Shown one piece after another: positions 34,001 to 46,000 of a stretch of 64,000 bases of DNA; positions within the stretch are counted from its first letter, which is position 1, and every line of letters starts with the position of its first letter. The position numbers and the translations under genes are program-made. Origin of the DNA: Harmothoe impar (lineage: Eukaryota > Annelida > Polychaeta > Phyllodocida > Polynoidae); assembly GCA_947462335.1 (NCBI GenBank), contig OX381705.1, positions 43,352,175 to 43,416,174 of the forward strand. Reading direction: 5' to 3'. The notes below the pieces were generated by a model. The model ran no database searches. It was not told the origin of the DNA and was given only the letters and a program-made list of their open reading frames with translations.

Positions 34001-37000
34001 GGGATGGACCTTGGCGGATCACACAGCGTATAAGTGATAATACCGTGCTAATGAGGGATACGCATGATAGAAATCAGAAATCCAATGTGGATCGGTTAAA
34101 GCCCTGGAAAGGAAGGGAGTACACAGCAGAAATGTTCAAAATGGGGACGGATGAATTAAACCAGATAAAGAAAGAAATTAAAAATGTGGCAGTTAAACGT
34201 TGGGTAGGAAGCCCAAAGAAGAGGAAGGTGCATGACGGTGGGGCAAGCCGGGTACATCTGTCTTTTGTGTTGGAACGATACCCGGGCACTGGAGGAGGGG
34301 ATTAGTTAACTGGATTAAGTGTTCCTGAGGGTTGTGGACGGATAATCAGGCGGGTGAAGCATAAGCCACCCGTCTATTACATCTACCAATACTCCTGACG
34401 AGCTTACTTCTAACCGATGAAAGACTCCAGCAGACAGCAATTAGTATCGTAATGAATGGTGCGAAAACCCTTTTGTTTACATCTGGAACGGGGTCAGGAG
34501 GTCACGCCCCAAGCGGGATCTCGTGGGGTGAAGCGCATGCGTGGAAAGGTCGTTTCGGGTCGATGAATCGCCATATTGATTTTTGGTAGCCAAAGGTCAA
34601 CAGCGCGCGGGGAGGATCAAAGGTTGTTTCAAACAGAAAATAGCATCGGACAGAAAGGTTAGCGGCACCCGGTGAAAACCAAACTAAACCGAAATTGACC
34701 CGTAGAACCGAAAATGGCAAGTGTTAGTTCTTGCCGACCGGAGGATGAGCCGAGTGTCGAAATGGCCGAGGCGACTGCAGATATGGAACCGTTATTGCCT
34801 GTGACCCGTCTAGAAGAGGCTGCATTAGGCAGTACCAGTATGGAGGAAGATGTGGGGGATTACAATGAACAGGGGGGAATCAGTATTTAGACCCGTGAAG
34901 ACCGAGTTGACTGAGCCGAAAATGGAAGGATTCGTGAGCCGGTATGATGGCCGTGAATTATTTCTAGCCGAAGAGTTGGTGGTGGTCCCGAAAAATGGGG
35001 TTTAGAAAACCTTACCCGACAAGCTCTGTGACTGTCTCATACATATATTGAGCTCGGATGTCTACAAAACGTTACCCGGAAACTGGCTGCTATTCTTCCC
35101 GGCAATGCAGAGAGGGTTGAATGTGCACAAGGGGTTCTGAAAGGCAGTATTCGACTGTGAGGTAGCCTACCGTGAGAAGAGGATGCCCATCATCCCGATT
35201 AGTGTTCCGGGAACACGGGTGGGGATTACAGGACTCTATATTACGGCTGACACATTTTTCAGAGAACCGGAGAAGGGCAGGTTGTCTCAGGCCGTAGAGG
35301 AATGGGAGAAACTGGCAATGCGAAAGCGGAAACCCAAATTGTATAGTATCGATGTGGATGAATTCTATAACCGTTTAGAAATGAGTGATGGTGATCCGTG
35401 TCGTCGAGACGAGATCATTAGCGATCTGATCCCCAAAGGAAAGAATCGGAAAGCCTATGACCCGAAGCTTAACAGAGATCCGAAGGATTCGGTAGCAAAG
35501 GGCATGCAGATGCTCCGAAAATCGAAAGTTAAGAAAAGTAAGAGTGACGAGAGCCTTGATAGTCTGACTGACACCGATTCGTCCGACTTCGAAAAGGTGT
35601 TGAGCCCGAAGGAGAAGAGAGCCGCAAGAAGGGAAAGAAACCGAAGAACAAAGATGTTGACTTAAAAGTAAGCCCGAGCACCGTAGAGAAGGTGACGGAA
35701 GAGCTAAAGAAGAAGGAACCGACCCCGGCCTTACCAGATAAGGAGCAGATGCAGGCTGGGCAAGCAGCCGCAGCAGCTGGAGTAGGGGCTATCATAGAAA
35801 AGTTGAAGAAGAAGAGTAGAACTGAATCGGATGTGGATATGAGTGACAATGAGAGTAAGGGGGGGAAGGTAGAAGAAGGATCAAAATCGAAGGAAGGGGG
35901 GGATGACGTATCAATGACGGATGAGGAATTTGACCGGTTGCAAGAAATATATAAGAATGCTAACGCTGAGTTCCGTGTCTTCATTCATGCTTCATTTGAG
36001 GAATGTGCCAAAGGACCGTCTAAATATGGCTGCCCGACCTCCTACAATATGGAGGCTGAATCGGACGCGGAGGATTGGTTAAGACCAACCGTCCAGGACC
36101 CGTTACTATCAGACCACTATGAGTGGTGGTTTGAAGAGATCCGGCATCACTCCGATGCACATTATAGCCGTGATCAGTGGTGGAAGATTCGATGGGCGTT
36201 CAAGAAATGGTATGTCATCGACAAAGAAACCACCTGCCCGTTCAGCCTATGCCTAAACAGACTGAGGCAGAAAGAGTACACAACCCTCACCCAGTGTTAT
36301 TGCGAGGTGATGGATGCACATCGGGGAAAATTGAGTGCATGGGCCGCACTGTTATTGGACCGGGGAAAGTTGATGTTCCGTCAGGTGACAGAATATCGGG
36401 GTGATCCGCCTGAGACCCGCACGGATGGAAAACGGCAGGCCAGTAGGAATCCGGCTCGAGGTGACGGGAAGAGGTGCCGAGATGTCTCGCCATCCGTCTT
36501 CAGGATGCCGCGAGTCTCGACCGAACCGCAATGACCACCTACCAATCTCCTCTGAACCGTTGCCCGCACAAACCGTCTGCATTCACTAGTGCTGCAACTA
36601 ACGCGGCCGGTCAGTCCGCATGGACCCAGTCTGATGCCTCTACTGAAGATCCGGTGTCCGAGGAATTCCCGGATGTGCAGCAGTCTAAAAGCTTATTAAA
36701 AGCACCTGCCACTCCGATGACTACCGTCCCGGACAATAGAATAAGAATGACGACCCGGCCCGTAGTCCACTATTTCGAGGAATCGCAGAAAATTGAATGC
36801 AAGGGTGCCCAGAAAATAGTGGATGAGTTGGCGATCCACTACAACTCGGGCGTCCTAAACTTGTTCGCAGACTCGGTTGTGGCTGTGCAGAAAACACACC
36901 GGGAACGTATTCGAGAAGAGAATGACAAGGAGTTAGAAGAGGTCCGACTACGACTAGAGCAGGTGTATATTGATAAAGAGAAGGTCTTGACGGATGAGAG

Positions 37001-40000
37001 AACGAAATTAGAAAAGGATAAGAAGACCGCTCTCTTGAGGAAGAGACTGGGAGAATTCGATTCAAAGAATGAAGCCATGAACGTCAAGTTCTTGGAATGT
37101 TTCGGGGTGTTCATGGATGAGTGGGATGGCACCCGAGCCTCTGCTCTTCAGCTATTGGAGAGTAAGGACTCAGTGGAAGGAGAGTGAAAATGAATCGTGT
37201 TAGGGGTTGGACCGTTCTTTTGGGGGGAATCAAATCAAAGAAGATATATGGAAAGAAGAGGAGAGCACCTTAAGACCCCCTGAAGGACATAAGTCTGGAT
37301 GCGTGCCTGATCTGCCAATTTAAACAGATCAGGGTAGCTGAAGAAGAGGAGAGCGCCATAATACCCACCGCAATGGTGTGCCTGATCACAGTCAGAACGA
37401 TCAGGGAAGCTGTAATTTAAAGATGTCAGATGGAAGAGGAGAATGCCTGAATAACATCTGGATAACAACAAGAACCGCATAAGAAGTGGAGAGCACCTTT
37501 ACACCCGCCATAAGACTAGTTCTTATTTGGTGTGCCTGATCCGTTGCCATACGATCAGGAAGCTGCTGAAGAGGAGAGCACCACAGCCCCGCCGTCAAAT
37601 TTATTTTTGACGGACGTGCCTGATTAGTAGTTTAATATTTATCAGGAAACAGTGTAAATGATATTTAGATTTTTTTCTGGATAGGAAGTAGAGGTATGAG
37701 AGAATATGTTGTATGTACAGATCATTATGTTAATATATATATCCGTCCACAAGGAATGCATAAGTAATACTGTTAATGTGAAATGTGTTAAGCCGTTCAT
37801 ATTATAACTTATGACATTCATGTACATAATAAGTATAAATCGTTTATTCGAGTTGTATGCTTCGCATACCCCTGTGTAAAGTTTAGACATAACTTCATTT
37901 TATATTTGTGTATACCTAAAAGGTATCCGTTTAAAAAAAAAGTGTATGTTTTGTCTAGGGGGGGGGGTAATGTAGGGGACTCGAATCCCACTCAGATCGT
38001 TATTATGTAAGTCGCGGGAGAGTATTAGTTCTCGGCCTATATATAGAGGGCGCGAGTGATAGTGAGAGGGCGCTACAATCGGGATAGGGGTGGATATATA
38101 AGGCCGAGTGGCCCAGGTGGAAGACAGACCTGACAGGGTCTCGTACCGAATAGAACCGTCTCTAGATTGAATGTACAGGAACCGATAATAAACCTCTCTT
38201 TTGCATCCAGAAATTCTAAGAACCTTCCGAGTTGTCTTTTCTGCGACCGAAAACTCTACAGCATGATGACATTACATTAAACATATTTTGTGTAATCACT
38301 TCTGGTAGGAGTTGAGTCATGAATAAAATACGCATGTAAAGCACATGACATGCATGGCACAGTTATTTAAGAATTTTATCAAGATGATAAAACCCTCAAT
38401 TACTTTAGGTTTCCAGGCACAGCCAGAATGTGTAAGGTTAGTGGTGGCTACTGATAAGGAGATATCAGATTACTGGGAGCAGTGGTTGTAGAAGGACCTA
38501 TAACCCAAGGTGGACATTTTATTGCTATTTAATTAGATGTGCAACCAGGGTAATACCAGCCCCGAGCTGCTCCCCTGGAACAGGCTGAGGGGAATGGGAG
38601 AGACTGTATAGGACTGGACTGTTGAAGACTTACCTAGCAGTATGAAGAAGATGACTAAAACACCACAGATGTTGATGCCTGTTATAGTAATACTGAAAAT
38701 TGATAACTTCAGCCAAGGTTTAAGGAGACATTTCAGCTTCTGAAAGTAGGAATGCATGGGTTTAACTTTATTTTACCATAGCCTAACACTGAGACCCTAT
38801 AGCGTTCTGGAAGCAGTTATGTGGTTCCATCTGCTTTCTCCCCCATTAACGTTAGGGGGGGGGGGGTGATAAATCTACTTTTCTTCGGGGACATGCTCAA
38901 ACTATGCATTTGGGTTCAAAAACACGGGAAATCACATGATCCCCTCCCCCGTGATCCCCTCCCCCGTACGTGGGTCCGAAGATCGCCCAAATTGCTCCCT
39001 TACAATCACATCCCTATACTGCTATAAAAGATCCTCAGGACACATAATCAGGCAGATTAAACCCTTCTGGAGGGTCGCCTCTTTCTGTTAATTAAAAGAA
39101 AAGCCCAGCGTAATTTTAAGTGACCCTCTATCACAAGTAAACATATTGATTAGCAGTATACCGATATACATTCTGTTGAAATATTTGCCATGCATCATTC
39201 AACCTGTAATATACAATGCCAAGCACAGAGGACCAAAAAATACCCAGACATACTCAGCCCATCTTCACTGATTAGTCTAGACACCACTATAACAACCTCT
39301 TGATTGGTTGGTCGGTAATCTACACCAAATTCAGTAGGGCTGACTCAAGGGCCAATCATAGGGCAGTGTATATGTGCAGACGATTTTGTTTCATATATAT
39401 TTTTTATTTATATTAGCTCTTATGGCCTTTTTGATAACTTTCCTTACGGAATGTGAAGGAAAATGGGTTTATAACTAATTGATGAAGACAGTGAGTAAGT
39501 CCTTAATCGTGAATTTGTTTTCTGATGCATCCTTAATGATAGCAGAATATACTGTGTTTGCATAGGTTAAGTATGGCTAGGCACATTTTTGGTCTCATGT
39601 GACATCACTCTCTTTTCTTTTAACTCCCCTCTATGACCCCCCCCCCCTCCCCAGCATGCACCAATAGCCATCAGATAACTCTCTCCCCCCCCCCCTTCGC
39701 CTCTATATTACCCTATACTGAAATAATGTATTAACATAAGACCTGTCTGATAGTTTGAACCTTTCTTGAGGGCTCCCTGTTCCTGTTAACCACCCCCTAT
39801 GACCCCCCCCCCTCCACCCCATCCCCACCATCACCCTGAACTAATAGCCATGAAATAACCCCCCCCCCCCCCCTCGCCTCCATATTACACAGTACAACCA
39901 TCAGGCCAACCCTCCTGCCATGTGGCACAGTGCAGAGCATTGCCTCTCATGATATGTATCATGCCTGTGAGTGGGACAGTGGTGTGGTTAAAAGAGGGGG

Positions 40001-43000
40001 CCCAAAGCCCCCCCCCCCCCCGGTAGGTGTATCTACTACAGCTGGTAGAGGGATACTGTACTTCAAGTCAAATCTGGTTTCAATATTTGGTCTAATATCA
40101 AGATATGTATTCATCTGTCATCAAAGTTTGATATTAGGCTCTACCAACTTACCCTTTAACCCATGTAGGGGATGGCATAGGTCTACCAAGCACCAGGCCT
40201 ATGTTATATTTTCATATATCTGAATATTATAGCAGCACCCTCAGATGTTGCATGTGTGCCTGTCTTTAACATTACAAATGAGGTTTCAGGGTTACATACC
40301 CCTCCCCATAATAATTGCAGGGTTTATTATTGGCTTCAATAATATTTAGGGCTCAGAGTATCTATTTAACACCTCTTGAGAATTGAATTAAATAATTGTC
40401 TCTTGTCTTATGTCTAGGATACTAACCATGCAAGTCCTTATTTGGAGTCATTTGCAGGCTCCCCCCCTCCTCACCCCTCTACCATCCAACATTCTATGCA
40501 TTTAACCATTAATCACTTGGTTAAGGAGGACAGTCAGGGTTTTTATTTATTGTTGTATCAGTTTATTAGTGATGTTAATATTAGATCTCTGCTATAACTA
40601 TTATAAAATTACTGTATAATAAGTGTAACAACATGAAGCAGTCATCTTGACTATGAATACACATGGGGTGAGGTACTAGGCATAGAATGGAGGGGGGGTG
40701 TGTGTGTGAGCATTTGTAGGGTAACTCAAAATGAATAGAGAGACCTTTGAAAAGGGCATTATGGCTGTGTCTCATGACCTTGAGCCAATGTTTTTGTCTC
40801 TGATCGGGTGCCGTCTCTGACCGGGTGCCGTCTCTGACCTGGTGTCAGAAGGAAGTGTTTTTTTAATTTCTAACATATACTCATATATATTATGATTTGT
40901 AAAAACGTTATGGCAGTTGTTATGTAACTATAATTAGCCTCCTGCTGTTGGTAGAAGATAACTAAACTCCCAAATGACATCCGGTCAGAGACGGCACCCG
41001 GTCAGAGACAGCACCCAGTCAGAGACGGCACCCGGTCAGAGACAAAAACATTGGACCAAGGTCGTGAGACACAGCCTTATCTATCTGATCCAAACTCATT
41101 TTAATATGTTGACAATTCGAATATATTGAAGCAAAGGCCCTCCAAAATTTGGGTTCTATTCATGCAATCACAATAATATAACCTGTAATAATCTCTTTGG
41201 GTCCCTTATCAGTTTTCTGTTGAGGTGCTAAAGCCATTCATGTATGATAAATAAATTATAAGAGGTCTGATGGTTGGAGTTCTTCCTGCCAAGTGACTAG
41301 ACGCCACCCATTTTACCTGAAATCTTAAAAGGCCCACTTTTCCAGTAATCTTAATCAGTTTCCAGGCCTATCCTCTATAGATGGCACCACTGTAAGTTGG
41401 TAACATTGCTATATATATCAGGGCTCTACCCCTGCACCCCCTTTTCCTTTCTCTCTTTTTTCCTTTTTTTTTTTGAAACTGTAACAGAACTATAACCAAA
41501 CCTTTTTGCCTCTAAAGTATGGGATGGTTAGAACTAAAGGAAAGGATATTCAGACCTGCAGACTTACAGTGGTGCCATCTAGAGAGGAGGGGGGGAATCA
41601 TTAAGATTACAGGGAAAATGGGTTTTTAAGATTACAGGGAAAATGTGTGGCGTCTTGGCAGGTTCGTCCCTTGTTGCAGTGTTTCTCACCAAAACCTGAG
41701 ACACCGACTGCATCTTTGATACCTGCGCAATGTCGCAACAGCCCAAATCTCATGCGGTCCTCGCCATGGCATAATAGTAATCAAATCATTGTGCAATGTG
41801 AAGTGAATCGTCAATCTAACCCAATTTGTGTCCGAAATGATTATCCGGGACCATTTAGACCCTCACCCAGAAAATAATAGTAAGTGTCCCGGTTTAAAGG
41901 AAGAAAAAATTTGGAATAAAGATATCCATTATAGAATGTATGTTCAGAGCTAATGCATAGGGGCGATCCATTAAGTATGTCACACCCAAAGCGGTGGGGG
42001 GGTCTTTTGTCTGTGACAAAGTGTGACATGGGGGTGGGGGGGTGTACAGGATTGTGTGACGGCACACTTTCAGATTTTTTAAAAACCATATATTAAATAA
42101 ATGCTGCACTGCTGTATATGCATTGCCACTAAGCAGCATCATAATCTCATGTGTGCTACTTGAAACAGTATATGGGTACCACAGGTCTTCCAACATCAGA
42201 GGAAAGGATAGCAGTGCCCGGGGGGTTGTATATTTTATATAGATGGGTGTGCGGCTGGCAAGGTTACATTTTCAGCAAGATCCCCCTTTAATAATAGGGC
42301 CTACCAAGGGTCAGCTTTTCACCAGAATCCCCTCACCAAGTATCACTTTTCACCAGAATCCCCATCACCAAGGGTCTGCTTTTCACCAGAATCCCTTCAC
42401 CAAGTATCACTTTTCACCAGAACCCCCCTCACCAAGGGTCAATTTTCACCAAAACCTCCCTCACCAAGGGTCACTTTTTGGAGATTTCAACAAAACCTGT
42501 CAAAACAAAGGTCACTTTGGAGTTCTCACCAAAATAACTTACAATCAAGGTCACTTTTGACTAAAATACCTTTTACAAAGGCTCACTCCTCAGAGAATCT
42601 GCTTAAACCTAGACACTGCACTAGGGGTCACTTTTCTCCCTCACCAAGGAAAAGGGTAGCTGGAGGGCCAGCCACACACCCATGTTGAAATAAAATCGAG
42701 GCCCCTTCCTCAGGCAGCATTTCCAGCACACCTTATATTCCTGTGAAAACAGACAAGAATCCATGGATAGAGGCCACAAAAATCTAGGGTGCCACCGATA
42801 CTCGTCTGATTTTGTTAATGCCCTTTTGAACAGTTGTAATCTGAAAGGGTTCTAGTTGATAAAATCCATTATTTTCCTGTCTAGGAGGACTTGAAAGATT
42901 TGACTGATGTCATACTTTCAACACTTTAGTACCAATTTAATTGTATTAAACCTTGGTTACAATCTATATTCAATATAATGATAGGCCTTATGGCACTGCT

Positions 43001-46000
43001 TATCACAATATGTGTATGGTCTTTTACATGATACGATACTAGGGGGGGGGTGTCAGCAGATTTGTGACATACTTTTGTAAGGGGTATTTGGGAAAGTGTG
43101 ACAAAGTGTGACATGGGGGTGGGGGGGGGGGGGGTCTTCAAAATGGCCAAAAAAAGCGTGACATACTTAATGGATCACCCCATATGTCTTTGAGATGCAA
43201 TGTTTAACCATACATCTGTACATAAGAACACCAACATAGAATGCAAGTAATTAAGTTTAATGGCCTACCCATATGGCTCCAATAACAAGAAGCACAGCTG
43301 TCGAAATCCAGGCGACGCTTACACCCATTGAAATAGCTGACACCCATTTTCCAAGCTTGACTGTCCATGCACCTACCGGAAGTGATGACACGATTCATTA
43401 TCAGCAATTACATCATGATATTTTGTACGGTTTTAAGATATTCTGTTTTAGAGGGATATGGACAACATAAATGATATCAGTCTAGTAATTACATGAAAAG
43501 GGAGACTTCCACAAGGTAGATGCAGTTACCTGTAGTGTTTAGGTTACAATTCACGAGAGAACAAAAGAAATGACCCGACTGTATATGATGTCAAAAAGGT
43601 GACAAAAACACTCACCACTAGTGTGGCATAAGTTAGTCAAACCACTCCAGACCCCTGTACGGAGGATAATGCGACAGTCACGGCTGAATACACTCGTCTG
43701 CGACTTAGTGGGGGGGCAATCGTCACATTTACTATACCCCGTGGGAATTTCATGGTTATGATACTTTTACAACTGGAATCTAAGGATAAAAAGGTGCTTA
43801 AAAAGATAGGATACCGCTCCATTTTTTATTTTTACTATTTAAGTTATTTTTAGGCCAATTAGGTTAATTAGTGTAATTACAGCTTAGTGGGGCTATATAT
43901 CTGTAGAAAATAAAGCTATCAACTTTCTAATTGGACCTACCCCCCCTAAATCAGCTATAGGGAATCATGTGGTGAGGTTCAATTTTCTGTGTCTGTGATG
44001 GTTGCCTAGCAACAGGCATATTTTGCTATTTATCTATGGTAACAGAACTAAATACTGTGGCATTAGGTAAGGCTGTTATAAAGACCACCTTGCACTATTC
44101 TAAGATAACTATATCATAGAAAGTATGTCTGTATACGCATTAGTCAATAGCTTGCCTAGCAACTGGCATATTTTGCTATTTGTGCATGGCAACATTATCA
44201 CTCTAGCAATGCAGAATGAAGCTATGTAGAGCACCTTAAACAATCTACATTCCTAAGGTAGTTACATCATGAACTCTACATAATTATGTGAGCTGGCAAT
44301 GATTAAAGGATATTCCCCACAGGATTAGCTCCGATTTTAACCACCAGGGGGTGCCCCTATGGTTTAAATTGAAGAAACAGGCTAAAACCTGTCTAAAACC
44401 TGTTCAAGTGAAAAGCTTCTATATTTGGGATGTACAAAGAACATGTTGAAGCCTAAATGGGTGTCCTTGTTGACATGGAAACATATTGGATAAAAATGTG
44501 TGCCTCTGAACCCATATACCCTACCAAAATGTTAATCATATCCAGAGAACATGTACAATCCCCATACTTGCACTATTGATCAAACTAGGTCTAATAAATA
44601 GGCCTTTTTCTGAAGGATTCTGGACACCCCCTCCCCACATACTTCATTCCTTCCTTTTAGAATTTAGAGTGATATTAGGCCCAAAGGATATAGTTCCATT
44701 TCTATAATATCAATTGATTTCAAGCAATATGTGAGCCATGGTATTGAGATGCAGAATGCAAGAGGTGCATGATCATCACCCTACATGATTCTTTTCTACA
44801 TTTGGGTATGTGACCATCACCCTACATGATTCTTTTCTACATTAATTTCAGGATTAGTTCTGATTTTAGCCACCCGGGGGCCCACTATGCATTAAAATGA
44901 AAGAAACATGCTAATATTTGCTTTTCTTTGTAGAATATAGATTACAATAGGATTACACAGAATATTCCATATGAGACAAGTGTTTCACTAGGGTAGATAT
45001 TCATTTATAGGATGGACAGAGGATGGACAGGTGACCATAGGACGGATAGAGGATGGACAGGTGACCATAGGATGGACAGGTGGCCATAGCAAGGGCAGAG
45101 AATTAAAGGGTAGCATTAAACATCTGCAATGCAGACTGTCACCCTTGTCTTTTATTGATCAACTGTTAAATCATATATTCTAAACATACCATACTATATA
45201 ACACATGAATGTATAGAATACCAGTAAACATAGACTTGGTGATATGACACAGTGTAAGGAATGATGTCCTCGATGTAATATCAATACTGTTTGTGTTTAG
45301 ATAGATCAGTAAAAGATAAAATCAACCTCTCAAATCAACCTCTCAGAATGGACAGGTGACCATATGATGGACATGGGATTGATAGGTGACAATAGGACGG
45401 ACAGGGATGGACAGGTTACCATAGGACAGATAGGGGATGGACAGGTGACCATAGGACTGTCTTAAATTAATGGATTGTAAACTGATTTTATAAGAGGTTA
45501 GAATAGGAACATGTACCCAACTGTAGAAAAGAATCATGTAGGGTGATGATCACATACCCAAATGTAGAATAGGCTCATGTAGAAGGATTATGCATCCTCC
45601 ATCTCAATTCCATGGATCACATATTGCTTGAATCAATTGATATAGAAATGGAACTATAACCTACTCCTTTGGACGTAATATCACTCTAAATTGTAAAAGG
45701 AAGGAATGAAGTATGTGGGGAGGGGGTGTCCAGAATCCTTCAGAAAAAGGCCTATTTAATGGACCTAGTTTGATCAATGGTGCAAGTATGGGGATTGTAC
45801 ATGTTCTCTGGATATGATTAACATTTTGTAGGGTATATGGGTCCAGAGGCACGCATTTTTATCCAATATGTTTTCATGTCAACAAGGACACCCATTTAGG
45901 CTTCAACATGTTCTTTGTACATCCCAATATAGAAGCTTTTCACTTGAACAGGTTTTAACCTGTTTCTTCAATTTAAACCGTAGGGGCACCCCCTGGTGGT

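Larger units (their letters stand above)
27350..38260 (+). mobile_element. Ty3/gypsy LTR retrotransposon, defective
   Basis: LTRs at 27350-27638 and 37971-38260 start TGTAGGGGACTCG and end CTCTACA. A 4-bp duplication GCAT flanks the element (27346-27349, 38261-38264). The order is gag, protease, RT, RNase H, integrase, which defines Ty3/gypsy. A primer-binding region TTGGTGCCGTGACC begins right after the 5' LTR, and a G-rich polypurine run precedes the 3' LTR. Every reading frame is broken by stops or shifts, and the RT lacks its catalytic motif. A further ~2.5 kb coding region lies between integrase and the 3' LTR. The element sits in an intron of the tetraspan gene, antisense to it. Confidence 0.95.

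Noticed and set aside
34714..37187. Envelope gene in the LTR element
   Set aside because: No signal peptide, transmembrane helix, cleavage site or Cys pattern in any frame.
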